Both the position numbers and the translations under genes were made by a program. This document shows positions 8,653-17,599 of a stretch of 64,000 bases of DNA, in pieces. The stretch comes from JACSRF01 sp963695505. Its GTDB lineage: Bacteria > Chloroflexota > Anaerolineae > Promineifilales > Promineifilaceae. How positions within the stretch are numbered: the first letter of the stretch is position 1; each line of letters opens with the position of its first letter. The notes under the pieces are model-generated. The model was not told the DNA's origin. It made no database searches and saw nothing but the letters and a program-made list of their open reading frames with translations. The stretch spans positions 62,001 through 126,000 of the forward strand of contig CAVOGX010000011.1 of the NCBI GenBank assembly GCA_963695505.1. The letters are read 5' to 3'.

Positions 8653-9637
8653 ATGTCAAAATTAGTAAAAGTTGCCGTAACCGGCGCTGCTGGTCAAATT
8701 GGCTATTCGCTTCTGCCACGCCTGATTAATGGCGAAGTGTTCGGCCCAGACACAAAGGTTGCCTTGCACCTGCTAGAAATTACCCCGGCTTTAGGGGCCT
8801 TGGAAGGGGTGGTTATGGAATTGGATGACTGCGCGTTTCCACTTTTAGACAATGTTGTCGTCACAGACGACCCAAAGGTGGCCTTTGATGGCGTAAATTG
8901 GGCGTTGTTGGTTGGCTCAAAACCCCGCGGGAAAGGCATGGAACGAGGCGACCTCATCCGCGAAAATGGCCCCATTTTCATCGGCCAGGGTGACGCCCTC
9001 AACGAACGGGCCGCCGATGATGTGCGGGTTTTGGTCGTGGGTAATCCGGCGAATACGAACTGTCTAATTGCCATGAACAATGCGCCTGATATTCCCAACG
9101 AGCGTTTTAGTGCGCTAACCCGTCTGGACCAAAATCGCGCCTATGCCCAATTGGCGCAAAAAGCGGGCGTGAAGGTAACGGCCGTTAGCAACGTGACGAT
9201 TTGGGGAAACCACAGCGCCACCCAATACCCAGATGCAGAAAATGCAAAAATCAACGGCCGTCCTGCCATGGAGGTTATTACTGATCACGAATGGTTGCGT
9301 GGTGAGTTCATTTCCACTGTGCAAAAGCGTGGCGCGGCCATTATTCAGGCGCGCGGTAAGTCTTCGGCATTATCCGCCGCCAATGCCGCGCTGGATCATG
9401 TTCGTGGTTTCCTCAACAAGACAGAAGCGGAACTGGTTCTCTGCGGCCGTTCCTTCGGATGGCAGCTACGGCATTGACGTAGGTCTTATCTTCTCCTTCC
9501 CTCTAACCAGTGATGGCGCAGGCGGATACACCATAGTGCCAGGGCTAAAGTGGAGTAAGTTTGCCAAGGAAAAGGTGATGATTACTCAGGAAGAACTGCG
9601 TAATGAAAAATCACTGATCCTCGATTTATTAGCCTGA
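8653..9637 (+). CDS. mdh: Malate dehydrogenase (single frameshift)
   Basis: NAD-dependent interconversion of malate and oxaloacetate in the TCA cycle. The N terminus has the nucleotide-binding VTGAAGQIGYSLL. The substrate arginines are in GSKPRGKGMERGDLI, then GNPANTNCLI, and the catalytic histidine is in TIWGNHSATQYPD. The frame breaks near 9430-9437: removing one base restores NWFSAAVPSDGSYGIDVGL and a normal C terminus, for about 327 aa. TAGGAG lies 6-7 bases before ATG 8653. The break is probably a sequence error because all motifs are intact. The upstream 209 bases hold no clear promoter. Confidence 0.9.
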
Positions 9638-9760
9638 TAATTTTTGCAAGATTTACAAGAGGTCGTTGGCTTCGCTTGCCAAATGCTTCTTGTGAATCTT
9701 GCACACTCTATCAACCACAAACTTTTGCTATCACTGATACACAGGTGATACCAAAACGCC

Positions 9761-9793
9761 AAAGACGCCTTGCGGGGGGTGCAAGGCGTCTTT
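9761..9793. terminator. Strong hairpin terminator after mdh
   Basis: A perfect 13-base stem, AAAGACGCCTTGC with its complement, closes a 7-base G-rich loop. The 305 bases between mdh and the ABC-F gene hold nothing else that I can support. Confidence 0.78.
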
Positions 9794-9942
9794 GTGGAAG
9801 AGGAGAAAAAGGAGGAAAAAAGAAATTAAGTAGCTTGGTAACCATAGTTTACATGACCGCAGTACCGATTACAGGGGCAAGAACTACAGTAAAAATGTAA
9901 ACTACTTTACACTTTTTCAACCTTCCACTAACACCATTGTTT

Positions 9943-11823
9943 ATGAACCTGATCACGCTGGAAAACTTAGGCAAGCAATACAGTGAGCGTGCCTTATTTG
10001 AGGATGCCAACCTACTTATCAATCAGGGGGATCGCATTGGCCTGATTGGCGTCAATGGCAGTGGCAAAACCACGCTCCTGCGTATTCTCGCCGGATTAGA
10101 AAGCGCGGATGATGGTCAGGTCACTGTTTGGGGTGGAGTGCGCATTCAATATTTAGCCCAAGAACCCCAGCTAAATGACTCGTTTACAGTTTTGGAGCAG
10201 CTTTTTCACAGTGATTCCCCCCAGATCATGCTGCTGCGACAATACGAAACGACAAGCTGGCTGCTGCAGCAAAACCCCAGCAATTCGAAACTTCAGTCAC
10301 AACTCATTTCCCTGGCTGATGATATGGACCGCACCGCAGGCTGGGCGGCTGAAGCCAACGCCAAAGCGATTTTGACCCGGTTGGGCATTACAGAATTTGG
10401 CGCTCTGATAGGCACTCTCAGTGGGGGGCAGCGCAAACGTGTGGCTCTGGCGCGAGCCCTCATTGATCCGGCTGATTTACTGATCCTGGATGAGCCTACC
10501 AACCACATTGACGCCGACACAATCGCCTGGCTGGAAGAGTATTTGCTGTCAGTGCCTGACGCCCTGCTGATGGTCACCCACGATCGGTATTTTTTGGATC
10601 GGGTTGTAAATCGGATTGTGGAAATTAACCGGAGACAGTTGGTCAGTTATCCGGGAAATTATACGCATTATCTGGAGATGCAAGCAGCCCGGCAAGAGCA
10701 GCTAGCCACCGCAGAGGAAAAAAGACGCAAGTTCCTGCAGCGAGAGCTGGCCTGGATCCACCGTTCGCCCATGGCGCGCGGGACCAAGCAAAAGGCGCGC
10801 AAACAGCGCGTGGCCGAGCTGCAAAAAATTCATTATGACAGGGGTGATGAGCGGGTAGTCATGGCCTTAGCCAGCCGGCGGCTGGGCAAAAAGGTGCTTG
10901 AAGCCCAGGGATTAAGCAAATCGTATGGCGCCAACCACCTCTTTCAAGACGTCGATCTATCGTTAACCCCGGGAGAGCGGATTGGTATCATTGGCCCCAA
11001 TGGTGTGGGAAAAACCACCTTATTGGATATTTTAACCGGGCATGTGGAGAGTGATGCCGGTACCGTAGTGTGGGGCGAAACTGTGCAAATTGGCTACTAT
11101 GACCAGCTCAGTCGTGATTTAGATGAAGATTCGCGCGTGCTTGATTTTATCGCGGAAAAAACGGCGTTGATCCGGACTCCAGATGGAGAGCGGGTGGATG
11201 CTGCGCAAGTGCTGGAATGGTTCCTATTCACGCGCCCGCAGCAACAAGCCAAAATCAGTACCCTCAGCGGGGGAGAGCGCCGCCGCCTTTATTTGCTGAG
11301 CGTACTAGCAACGCAGCCAAACGTGCTGTTGCTAGATGAACCAACAAACGATCTGGATATTGAAACGCTGGCGGTGCTGGAGTCATTTCTGGATCAGTTT
11401 GTGGGTTGTGTCATTGCAGTCAGCCATGACCGGTACTTTTTAGACCGCACGGTGGATTTTTTGGCTGCATTTGAAAACGGCCGTTTCTCCTCCCGCTACC
11501 CTGCCCCTTACAGTACCTACCAACAACTGCGCCAGCAAGAAATGACACCGGCACCCTCGGCTACTCGCAAAACCGCCGCCCCCCCGGCGACTAAACCCGA
11601 CCGCCCCCGCAAGCTAACCTGGCAAGAAAAACGGGAACTGATAGACCTGGAAGAAAAAATAGCCGCACTGGAAAAGGAGAAAGCGGAGTTAGAAACGGCC
11701 GTTAACCATACCGGCAGCGACTACGAAAAATTACAAACCTTAGCGGCTCGTCTTCAAGAAATCACAATCTCCCTAGACCATGATTTAGCTCGCTGGTTAG
11801 AGCTCTCTGAAATAGCAGAGTGA
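9943..11823 (+). CDS. ABC-F family ATPase, Uup-like
   Basis: Ribosome-associated ABC-F protein with two nucleotide-binding domains and no membrane segments. Domain 1 has Walker A GVNGSGKTTLL, signature LSGGQRKRVALA and Walker B LLILDEPTNHID; domain 2 has GPNGVGKTTLL, LSGGERRRL and VLLLDEPTNDLD. The interdomain linker is arginine- and lysine-rich, as in this family. A Pro-rich stretch and a C-terminal coiled coil (about residues 560-626) match Uup. ATG 9943 is preferred over the TTG two codons earlier. ABC-F members act on stalled ribosomes or in antibiotic protection; the Uup type is linked to ribosome assembly. Confidence 0.9.
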   Translation: MNLITLENLGKQYSERALFEDANLLINQGDRIGLIGVNGSGKTTLLRILAGLESADDGQVTVWGGVRIQYLAQEPQLNDSFTVLEQLFHSDSPQIMLLRQYETTSWLLQQNPSNSKLQSQLISLADDMDRTAGWAAEANAKAILTRLGITEFGALIGTLSGGQRKRVALARALIDPADLLILDEPTNHIDADTIAWLEEYLLSVPDALLMVTHDRYFLDRVVNRIVEINRRQLVSYPGNYTHYLEMQAARQEQLATAEEKRRKFLQRELAWIHRSPMARGTKQKARKQRVAELQKIHYDRGDERVVMALASRRLGKKVLEAQGLSKSYGANHLFQDVDLSLTPGERIGIIGPNGVGKTTLLDILTGHVESDAGTVVWGETVQIGYYDQLSRDLDEDSRVLDFIAEKTALIRTPDGERVDAAQVLEWFLFTRPQQQAKISTLSGGERRRLYLLSVLATQPNVLLLDEPTNDLDIETLAVLESFLDQFVGCVIAVSHDRYFLDRTVDFLAAFENGRFSSRYPAPYSTYQQLRQQEMTPAPSATRKTAAPPATKPDRPRKLTWQEKRELIDLEEKIAALEKEKAELETAVNHTGSDYEKLQTLAARLQEITISLDHDLARWLELSEIAE

Positions 11824-11849
11824 AGTACCCCATTGAAAAGGACATACCC

Positions 11850-12254
11850 ATGATCAAAAAAATCAACCATATCGCCATTGTTGCTCCCAATCTTGACGAA
11901 GCCACCGGTTTTTGGGCTGAAGCGTTGGGGCTACCCATTTCCCGCGTCGAAGACGTGCCGGATGAAGCAGTCAAGGTGGCCTTTATCCCTGTGGGCGACA
12001 GCAACCTGGAAGTTTTACAACCAACCGACCCCTCCAGCGGCGTCGCCCGCTATCTGGAAAAACGCGGCCCGGGCATGCACCACATCTGCCTGGAAGTTGA
12101 GGATATTGATGCGGTACTGGAGCGTCTCAAAAAAGCCAACGTGCCACTAATTAACGAAGACGCCAAAATCGGCCACGGCAATACCCGCTACGCCTTCATC
12201 CACCCCAAGGGCACTGGCGGCGTGTTGGTCGAACTTTATGAAGTAGCTGCTTAA
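11850..12254 (+). CDS. mce: Methylmalonyl-CoA epimerase
   Basis: Interconverts (R)- and (S)-methylmalonyl-CoA in propionate metabolism. It is a vicinal-oxygen-chelate fold protein of 134 aa with two beta-alpha-beta-beta-beta halves. KINHIAIVAPNLDEA starts half one with a metal-ligand histidine, GPGMHHICLEVEDIDA starts half two with His-His, and VLVELYE ends with the catalytic or ligand glutamate. AAAAGGAC upstream supports ATG 11850. No mutase genes are adjacent. A broader glyoxalase-family assignment is possible but the length and motif match favour epimerase. Confidence 0.88.
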   Translation: MIKKINHIAIVAPNLDEATGFWAEALGLPISRVEDVPDEAVKVAFIPVGDSNLEVLQPTDPSSGVARYLEKRGPGMHHICLEVEDIDAVLERLKKANVPLINEDAKIGHGNTRYAFIHPKGTGGVLVELYEVAA

Positions 12255-12538
12255 ACCCAATTCTGGCTCTTTACAGAGGCGGCCGACCAGACAAATGGCC
12301 GGGCAATAAATCAATTACGAAGAAAGTCACATGCTCATTTATGACATTTGTTAGTGACCGGCGGCCTAGAAGTCGTGTAAGATAATAATAGATTGGAATG
12401 CGAGAAAAGCGTCGAGCACCAAAAGCATGAGGGGTTAAGGCAAGCTTGTTGATAGTCTCGTGGGGCTGTCACAGTTGCCAAAGATTTGCGAAAACTGCAC
12501 TCCGAACGCTTTCTCAAGCAATACCATCTCCTTACACC

Positions 12539-12572
12539 AAGAGGCCAAGGTACACCCATACCTTGGCCTCTT
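12539..12572. terminator. Bidirectional terminator between convergent genes
   Basis: A 14-base perfect stem, AAGAGGCCAAGGTA with its complement, closes a six-base loop and is followed by a T-rich stretch on the plus strand. It serves the plus-strand mce gene and the minus-strand VWA gene. The rest of the 343-base gap shows nothing I can name. Confidence 0.75.
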
Positions 12573-12597
12573 CCTTTGTTTGATGGTCTGATTTTCG

Positions 12598-14010
12598 TTA
12601 CCGCGTCAGGTGGGCCAATTCCTCTTCCACAATGCGCACCACCAGCGCGTCCAGTGAAGATACCGTGTAATCTGACACGTCAAAGGTGGTTTCTGTTCCC
12701 GTGCTGCCCGGCCCTTCTGCGCCGTAGGTCAAGAAAATGAAGCGCCCGCCGGTGAACTGCGCCAACTGCCGGAAAATGTACTCACCCTGGCTGTCCAGCC
12801 CGCTGCTGGCAATGGGGTACACCTTGATGCCGCGGGCCGCCGCCTGGGCCATTTCCGCAGCATAATGGTTTTGCTGCCCGTAATCAAGGTGGGGCGGCGC
12901 GTCGGCCACCAGAAAAATGAGACTGACGGTTTCTGAGACCCGCCATTCCGGCTCGTGTACGGCTTCTGAAAAAGCCTGGTTCAAATCTTCGGGGTAATCG
13001 CCGCCGCCGTCAGCATTAAGCTGCGCCAATTCAGCGGCAAACTCGGTGACGTCGGGCGTAAAATCGGTCACCTGGGTGAGGAAGGCGTCGCCGCGATCCC
13101 GGTAAGCGACCATGGCAAAGCGCACATTGGGCTGGCTGGGCAGGGCGTCAATTTGTGCCGCAATGGCGCGAATGTTCTCTTTGAGCTGATTAATTTCGTC
13201 GGCCATGCTGCCGGTGGCGTCAATTAGGAACAGTATATCGAGGTTAACGGCCGTTCCACCTGCCACATTCTCCGGCAGCGTCACAAACCACTCCCGCTGA
13301 GAACCGTCGACCGGAATCACAAAGCTTTCCGCACCCGACTGCGTGGTCACCGCAACCTGGTAATCATCAGCCTGGACGGGATAGGCCCGGGGGAAGAAAT
13401 AGACTCGGCCATCGCTGTGTGTGCGCAGTGTGGCCACCGGTTCGCCATTGGCGGAAATGCGCACGTCACGCCCCACAACCGGCTGTCCCTGGCTGTCTTC
13501 CACCCAAATTTGATGGCGTTCGCTGACGTCCACGCGCATTACGGCCGCTCCCTGGTAGTTGCGTAGGAACAGCAGGTAATCGTCCCACTGGGCGTTATCG
13601 TCCACCTCGCCCGCCGTGAGGCGGCTGTTTTGGTTGAGGGTCAAAGCGTCGGCGCTGGTCTCGGGAACGGCCGTATCCCCCGCCCGCATCTCATCACCGC
13701 CGGCGGCTAATGGCTCTGCCAATTCCACAACTTCTTCCGTCACCACCCGCGTCACTTCGACAACTTCCCCCTCCACCGGCACAAAGCTGTCCAGCTCCAC
13801 GCGCTCTTCCGGCGCCTTTTCTCCCGTGGCTGGTGTGGCCAGCGGCGCGCCTACCCGCTCGCTGCCCACCGCCGACGGCGCATCGGGCGCGGCCTCATCC
13901 GCCCCTGTGTTCATGGTGTTATCGGCCGTTTCAACACCACCACAAGCTGCCAAAAGCAGCGCTAACAACAGCATCCAGGTTAACATGTGCATCAGGCGTT
14001 TTTTGTTCAT
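12598..14010 (-). CDS. VWA-domain lipoprotein
   Basis: Secreted, lipid-anchored protein with a von Willebrand A domain. A lipoprotein signal peptide ends in LLALLLAAC with the modified Cys at 23, then a Ser/Glu/Val-rich low-complexity linker to about residue 150. A beta-rich segment (about 150-250) follows, then the VWA fold. The MIDAS motif is ILFLIDATGSM (Asp-x-Thr-Gly-Ser type), with AMVAYRDRGD and LIFLVADAPPHLDYG later in the fold, so metal-dependent ligand binding is likely. GGAGG six bases upstream supports ATG 14010. The ligand is unknown. Confidence 0.82.
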   Translation of the reverse strand: MNKKRLMHMLTWMLLLALLLAACGGVETADNTMNTGADEAAPDAPSAVGSERVGAPLATPATGEKAPEERVELDSFVPVEGEVVEVTRVVTEEVVELAEPLAAGGDEMRAGDTAVPETSADALTLNQNSRLTAGEVDDNAQWDDYLLFLRNYQGAAVMRVDVSERHQIWVEDSQGQPVVGRDVRISANGEPVATLRTHSDGRVYFFPRAYPVQADDYQVAVTTQSGAESFVIPVDGSQREWFVTLPENVAGGTAVNLDILFLIDATGSMADEINQLKENIRAIAAQIDALPSQPNVRFAMVAYRDRGDAFLTQVTDFTPDVTEFAAELAQLNADGGGDYPEDLNQAFSEAVHEPEWRVSETVSLIFLVADAPPHLDYGQQNHYAAEMAQAAARGIKVYPIASSGLDSQGEYIFRQLAQFTGGRFIFLTYGAEGPGSTGTETTFDVSDYTVSSLDALVVRIVEEELAHLTR

Positions 14011-14080
14011 CATCAACCTCCAGGAAAAAAGTATACACAATGTCCCTAAGACGCTGCCTGGCCAGGAATGGTTCCCCAAA

Positions 14081-14115
14081 ACAAAAACGCCAGACACTTA
14101 CAAGGGTGCCTGGCG
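14081..14115 (-). terminator. Terminator downstream of moeZ
   Basis: On the minus strand CGCCAGGCAC and GTGTCTGGCG pair with one mismatch and are followed by TTTTTGTTTT. It separates the cysteine operon from the VWA gene. Confidence 0.7.
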
Positions 14116-14160
14116 CTTGTCTGTCTAAAGCTGATAGCTGACCTGCTGAAATGCTAACCG

Positions 14161-15363
14161 CTAATACTGCGGCAGCGTGCGATCCACCTCCGCCGCCCAG
14201 CGGTTTATGCCCCCTTCTAAATTTAGCAGCTTCTTGAAGCCGTGTTTTTTCAGCGTGCGGATTGCATCTGCGCTGCGCACCCCGCTGCGACAGTACACCA
14301 CCGTTTCCGTCGCCGTTTCCAATTCACCCATCCGCTCCAGCACCGAATTCTTGGGCATCAGCGTTGCCCCCAAATTACCCAGATTTGAGATGTCCCATTC
14401 GTGGGGTTCGCGCACATCCACCAATCGCAGCCGCTCGCCCCGCTGCAAACGCGCCTGCAGTTCCATAGGCGTGATGGCGGGCACAGCTTCTCCTTCTGCT
14501 GCGGCGTGGTACAGGCTGCGATCATGGGCGGGCACGCCGCAAAACTGCTCATAATCAATCAGCTTTGTTAGCGTCGGATTCTCGCTGCACACCGGGCAGT
14601 TGGGGTTTTTTTGCAGGTAAACCTCTTCTACCGTCATGGTCAGCGCGTCGTAAAGCATCAGCCGCCCAATCAACGAATCTCCCACGCCCAAAATGAGTTT
14701 GATAGCTTCTGTCGCCTGGATGGCGCCAATCACGCCGGGCAAAATGCCCAGGACGCCCCCTTCGGCGCAGCTAGGCACCAGACCTGGCGGCGGCGGCTCC
14801 GGGAAAAGGCAACGATAGCAAGGCCCCTCTTTGGCGTAAAAGACCGACGTCTGCCCGTCAAAGCGGTAAATACTGCCGTAGACGTTGGGCTTGCCCAACA
14901 GCACGCAGGCGTCATTGGTCAGATAGCGCGTGGGGAAGTTATCGGTGCCGTCAATGATCACGTCGTAGGGCGCAAAAATTTCCAGTGCATTGTCTGAGGT
15001 CAAGGGTATTTCGTAGGTGTCCACCAGCACGTGAGGATTGATGTCCAGAATGCGCTCTTTGGCGCTGGCCAGCTTGGGGCGGCCGACGTCTTTCGTGCCG
15101 TGGACGACCTGTCGCTGGAGGTTTGTGTAGTCCACCACATCGTAATCTACCAGACCGATACGGCCGATTCCCGCCGCCGCCAGGTACATGGCCAAAGGAG
15201 AGCCCAACCCGCCTGCGCCAATGAGCAGGATGCTGGCCGCCTTCAGCTTTTTTTGCCCGGTCATGCCCACTTCGGGCATGATCAGGTGGCGGCTGTAACG
15301 CTGCACTTCTTCATGGGATAACTGTATATCGGCAATGGCTGCCGGGTCGATTAATGATTGCAT
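14161..15363 (-). CDS. moeZ: MoeZ/MoeB-type adenylyltransferase with rhodanese domain
   Basis: E1-like enzyme that adenylates the C-terminal glycine of a small sulfur carrier and, through its rhodanese domain, supplies sulfur to form the thiocarboxylate. The ThiF/MoeB part (about residues 15-265) has the ATP loop LLIGAGGLGSPLA and zinc-type pairs CYRC and CPVC; LVPSCAEGGVLG is the family signature. The rhodanese domain (about 290-398) carries the active-site loop VVYCRSGVRSA with a persulfide-forming cysteine. It is the last gene of the leftward operon with cysM, the JAMM gene and the carrier, which points to cysteine synthesis as well as, or instead of, molybdopterin work. Confidence 0.9.
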   Translation of the reverse strand: MQSLIDPAAIADIQLSHEEVQRYSRHLIMPEVGMTGQKKLKAASILLIGAGGLGSPLAMYLAAAGIGRIGLVDYDVVDYTNLQRQVVHGTKDVGRPKLASAKERILDINPHVLVDTYEIPLTSDNALEIFAPYDVIIDGTDNFPTRYLTNDACVLLGKPNVYGSIYRFDGQTSVFYAKEGPCYRCLFPEPPPPGLVPSCAEGGVLGILPGVIGAIQATEAIKLILGVGDSLIGRLMLYDALTMTVEEVYLQKNPNCPVCSENPTLTKLIDYEQFCGVPAHDRSLYHAAAEGEAVPAITPMELQARLQRGERLRLVDVREPHEWDISNLGNLGATLMPKNSVLERMGELETATETVVYCRSGVRSADAIRTLKKHGFKKLLNLEGGINRWAAEVDRTLPQY

Positions 15364-15390
15364 ACGCTTTTTCCTGTTTGCACTTGCAGT

Positions 15391-15690
15391 CTAATCTTTA
15401 GCCACAATATATTCCTTCTCAATCCCCCCGGCAATAGAAGGGATAATCAACAACGTATCTTCATCTGCCAGTGGTGTCGCCAGCCCCTGCAGCTGGTCTA
15501 TATCCTGCTTGTCCAGATACAAATTGACAAAACTGCGCAGCTTATCACCCTCAAACAAATGCTGCCCCAAATCCGGGTACTGCTCACCCAAATCGGCCAA
15601 TGCGGCGGCCACGCTGCTTCCCGTCACCTGCACACTGCTGCTCCCCCCGGAATACGGCCGTAACGGAGCTGGAATCCGAATTGTTGCCAT
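15391..15690 (-). CDS. MoaD/ThiS-family sulfur carrier protein (CysO-like) with C-terminal extension
   Basis: Ubiquitin-fold sulfur carrier of 99 aa. The family end motif is present as IIPSIAGG, but here the Gly-Gly (88-89) is followed by ten residues, IEKEYIVAKD. In canonical carriers Gly-Gly is the terminus and bears the thiocarboxylate, so processing would be needed; the neighbouring gene encodes a JAMM protease that could do this. Caution: the extension is read through a run of six G, and one extra G would end the protein just one residue after Gly-Gly. GGAGG five bases upstream favours ATG 15690 over ATG 15702. Confidence 0.85.
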   Translation of the reverse strand: MATIRIPAPLRPYSGGSSSVQVTGSSVAAALADLGEQYPDLGQHLFEGDKLRSFVNLYLDKQDIDQLQGLATPLADEDTLLIIPSIAGGIEKEYIVAKD

Positions 15691-15759
15691 TTCTACCTCC
15701 ATGTAGCTTGTCAGTTTCTCAGCCGGTCAGCCCATCAGGCTGCCAGATGCTCTCCCCTC

Positions 15760-16188
15760 CTAACACCTCTCTACAATCTCTTCTATGAACCCGCTGCGAT
15801 CTTCAACAAGCTGCCACGAACGGCTGCCTAACGGCCGTCCCGCGCGCACTTCGGTGATCAGGTAAGAATAGCCGGGCCAGGCGGCCCAGGCCAGGTCCCG
15901 CGGGGAGGCCACCGGCGGGTGGTCCGGGTGGCTGTGGAAGATGCCTACCACGTCCAGCCCTGCGGCCAGGGCATCCAGCTCCGCATCCCGCCAATCCTCC
16001 GGGGCAATGCGAAATCGCACTCGCTTTTCTTCCTCATTGGGCCACACGTTAGGCAGCGGGCGAATAGCTATGACCCGGTTACGGCCGTTTTCCGCCACGC
16101 CCAGCAGCAAGCCACACCCCTCATACGGGTACGCCGCCGCCCCATGCGCCCGAATCTGCGCGTCAACTTCCTGGGTTAAGATCAACAT
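15760..16188 (-). CDS. JAMM/MPN+ metalloprotease (Mec-like)
   Basis: Zinc isopeptidase of the JAMM family, 142 aa. The catalytic Glu23 lies in YEGCGLLLG, the zinc ligands are His85 and His87 in IFHSHPDHP, and the SxxD box is Ser95 to Asp98. In Mycobacterium tuberculosis the homologue Mec cleaves the cysteinyl adduct from CysO, and other bacterial JAMM proteins trim carrier tails to expose Gly-Gly. Both roles fit this context. An upstream ATG at 16233 would add 15 residues that are a translation of a heptamer-like repeat, so ATG 16188 is preferred. Confidence 0.85.
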   Translation of the reverse strand: MLILTQEVDAQIRAHGAAAYPYEGCGLLLGVAENGRNRVIAIRPLPNVWPNEEEKRVRFRIAPEDWRDAELDALAAGLDVVGIFHSHPDHPPVASPRDLAWAAWPGYSYLITEVRAGRPLGSRSWQLVEDRSGFIEEIVERC

Positions 16189-16243
16189 CAGACTTATGGC
16201 AAATGACGAATAGTGACCCAGCACATACACCATTCACCATTAC

Positions 16244-17200
16244 TCAATCTTCTGTCCAAAACTTCTGCGTCAGGTACTTAAATCCACTGTCGGGCAAAAC
16301 CGTCACGACCACACCATGGGTTAACTCTTGGGCCACTTCCATAGCCACATGCACGGCCGAAGCGGCCGACACCCCCACAAAAATCCCTTCCTGGCGTGCC
16401 AGGAACTTGGCCATGGCCTGAGCATCTTCCGTCTCAATCACCCGATTCTCATCGGCCAGGGTTTCATCGTAAATTTTAGGTACGATAGCCGTGGGCATAT
16501 GCTTCAGCCCCTCAATGCCATTAAACGGACCGCTGGGCTGCACGGAGATAAAGCGGATGCGCGGGTTCAGCTCCCGCAGGCGGCGCGTGTTACCCATGAA
16601 TGTGCCGCTGGTCCCTACGCCAGCGACAAAGTGCGTGATGCCCCCCTGGGTCTGCTGCCAGATTTCATTGGCCGTTGTCAGGTAATGGGCCTGCCAGTTA
16701 GCCGGATTATCGTACTGGTTGGCGTAAAACAGGTTAGGGTCCTCGGCCGCCATACGCCGCGTCTCGCGGATGGCGCCATCAATCCCTTCCAGTGGATCTA
16801 TCAAAATTAGCTCCGCGCCATAAGCGCGCAAAATGGCAATCCGCTCTGGGCTAACGTTTTCGGGCATGACCAGGCGCACCTTGTAGCCCCGCGCCGCACC
16901 CAGCATGGCGTAGGCAATGCCTGTGTTCCCCGACGAGGCGTCGAGGATGGTCATACCCGGCTTTAGCAGCCCCTGCCATTCGGCCGTGCGGATAATGTTC
17001 AGCGCCGGGCGGTCCTTCACGGAACCGCCGGGGTTAAACCACTCCGCCTTGGCATAGACGGCCACGGTATCAGGCACGCCATAAGCCCGCGAAGTTTTGT
17101 GCAGCCGCAGCAGCGGCGTGTTTCCAATTTGATCTTCTAGTTTGTGGGATAACTCAGCAGCAAAAAATGCCTGTTCTGGTTTATCGGTTGTTAACAACAT
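16244..17200 (-). CDS. cysM: PLP-dependent cysteine synthase, CysM type
   Basis: Cysteine synthase of the O-(phospho/acetyl)serine sulfhydrylase family, 318 aa. The pyridoxal-phosphate lysine is Lys62 in NPGGSVKDR; the substrate loop is DASSGNTGIAYA and the phosphate cup GVGTSGTFMGNTRRL. Adjacency to a JAMM protease, a carrier and MoeZ matches the mycobacterial CysM-CysO-Mec pathway, in which the sulfur donor is a protein thiocarboxylate rather than free sulfide. That assignment rests on context. TTAGGAG precedes the ATG at a long spacing (12 bases). A leader of about 370 bases precedes the gene. Confidence 0.9.
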   Translation of the reverse strand: MLLTTDKPEQAFFAAELSHKLEDQIGNTPLLRLHKTSRAYGVPDTVAVYAKAEWFNPGGSVKDRPALNIIRTAEWQGLLKPGMTILDASSGNTGIAYAMLGAARGYKVRLVMPENVSPERIAILRAYGAELILIDPLEGIDGAIRETRRMAAEDPNLFYANQYDNPANWQAHYLTTANEIWQQTQGGITHFVAGVGTSGTFMGNTRRLRELNPRIRFISVQPSGPFNGIEGLKHMPTAIVPKIYDETLADENRVIETEDAQAMAKFLARQEGIFVGVSAASAVHVAMEVAQELTHGVVVTVLPDSGFKYLTQKFWTED

Positions 17201-17352
17201 AGCGTTGGTTATCTCCTAATAAAAGCAAGTTTTCGGTTAAGGCTTTTCGGCCTCTCAAACCCTTTGACAGGGTCTGTCAGTAGGTTCTTATGGCACAGGT
17301 TGGGTTCCTAATGCGCCTCTTAGAACAGCCTGCTTTGTGCTCAGCAGGCAAC

Positions 17353-17391
17353 AAAAAACGGTCGCAGCTCTCTCTATCAGGCTCCCGCAAC
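17353..17391 (-). promoter_or_regulatory. Candidate attenuator: terminator-like hairpin with competing antiterminator in the cysM leader
   Basis: On the minus strand GTTGC-GGG-AGC pairs with GCT-GCGAC (one three-base bulge) and is followed two bases later by six T (17358-17353). The 5 prime arm can instead pair upstream: GCAACG (17407-17402) with CGTTGC (17392-17387) over a nine-base loop. The two folds exclude each other, as in amino-acid attenuators. Folding was done by eye. Confidence 0.5.
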
Positions 17392-17487
17392 GTTCACTTT
17401 TCGTTGCTTCGCGAGAATAGCCACCACCGATCTTCGTCTACTGTTTAGCCTGTGCTTGCTCTTTATCAGGATGAGACGAAGGAGTGA

Positions 17488-17523
17488 CTATTCCCGCCCC
17501 ATACACCTGCAATGTTGTCTCAT
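17488..17523 (-). CDS. Candidate leader peptide with Cys-Arg-Cys
   Basis: An 11-codon frame in the cysM leader, read from ATG 17523 to TAG 17488: MRQHCRCMGRE. GAGG lies 6-7 bases before the ATG. Two Cys codons (TGC, TGT) among eleven is unusual and fits a cysteine-sensing leader ahead of a cysteine-synthesis operon, as known for actinobacterial cysteine genes. A longer start at 17535 adds MRFI. It may also be a chance frame. Confidence 0.45.
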   Translation of the reverse strand: MRQHCRCMGRE

Positions 17524-17571
17524 GATAAACCTCATATTTGTCAGAAAAATGCGCTTTGCGCAATTGGGAAA

Positions 17572-17599
17572 AGTATAGCCGCCCCCAAATCAATGTCAA
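17572..17599 (-). promoter_or_regulatory. Promoter of the cysM operon
   Basis: TTGACA (17594-17599) and TATACT (17572-17577) with a 16-base spacer on the minus strand. The start would be near 17566, leaving about 365 bases of leader before the cysM ATG. Confidence 0.72.

Noticed and set aside
9676..9900. Plus-strand open frame of 74 codons after mdh
   Set aside because: It runs through the strong terminator hairpin at 9761-9793.
17201..17566. T-box riboswitch in the cysM leader
   Set aside because: The conserved TGGNACC antiterminator core was not found; a leader-peptide attenuator fits better.
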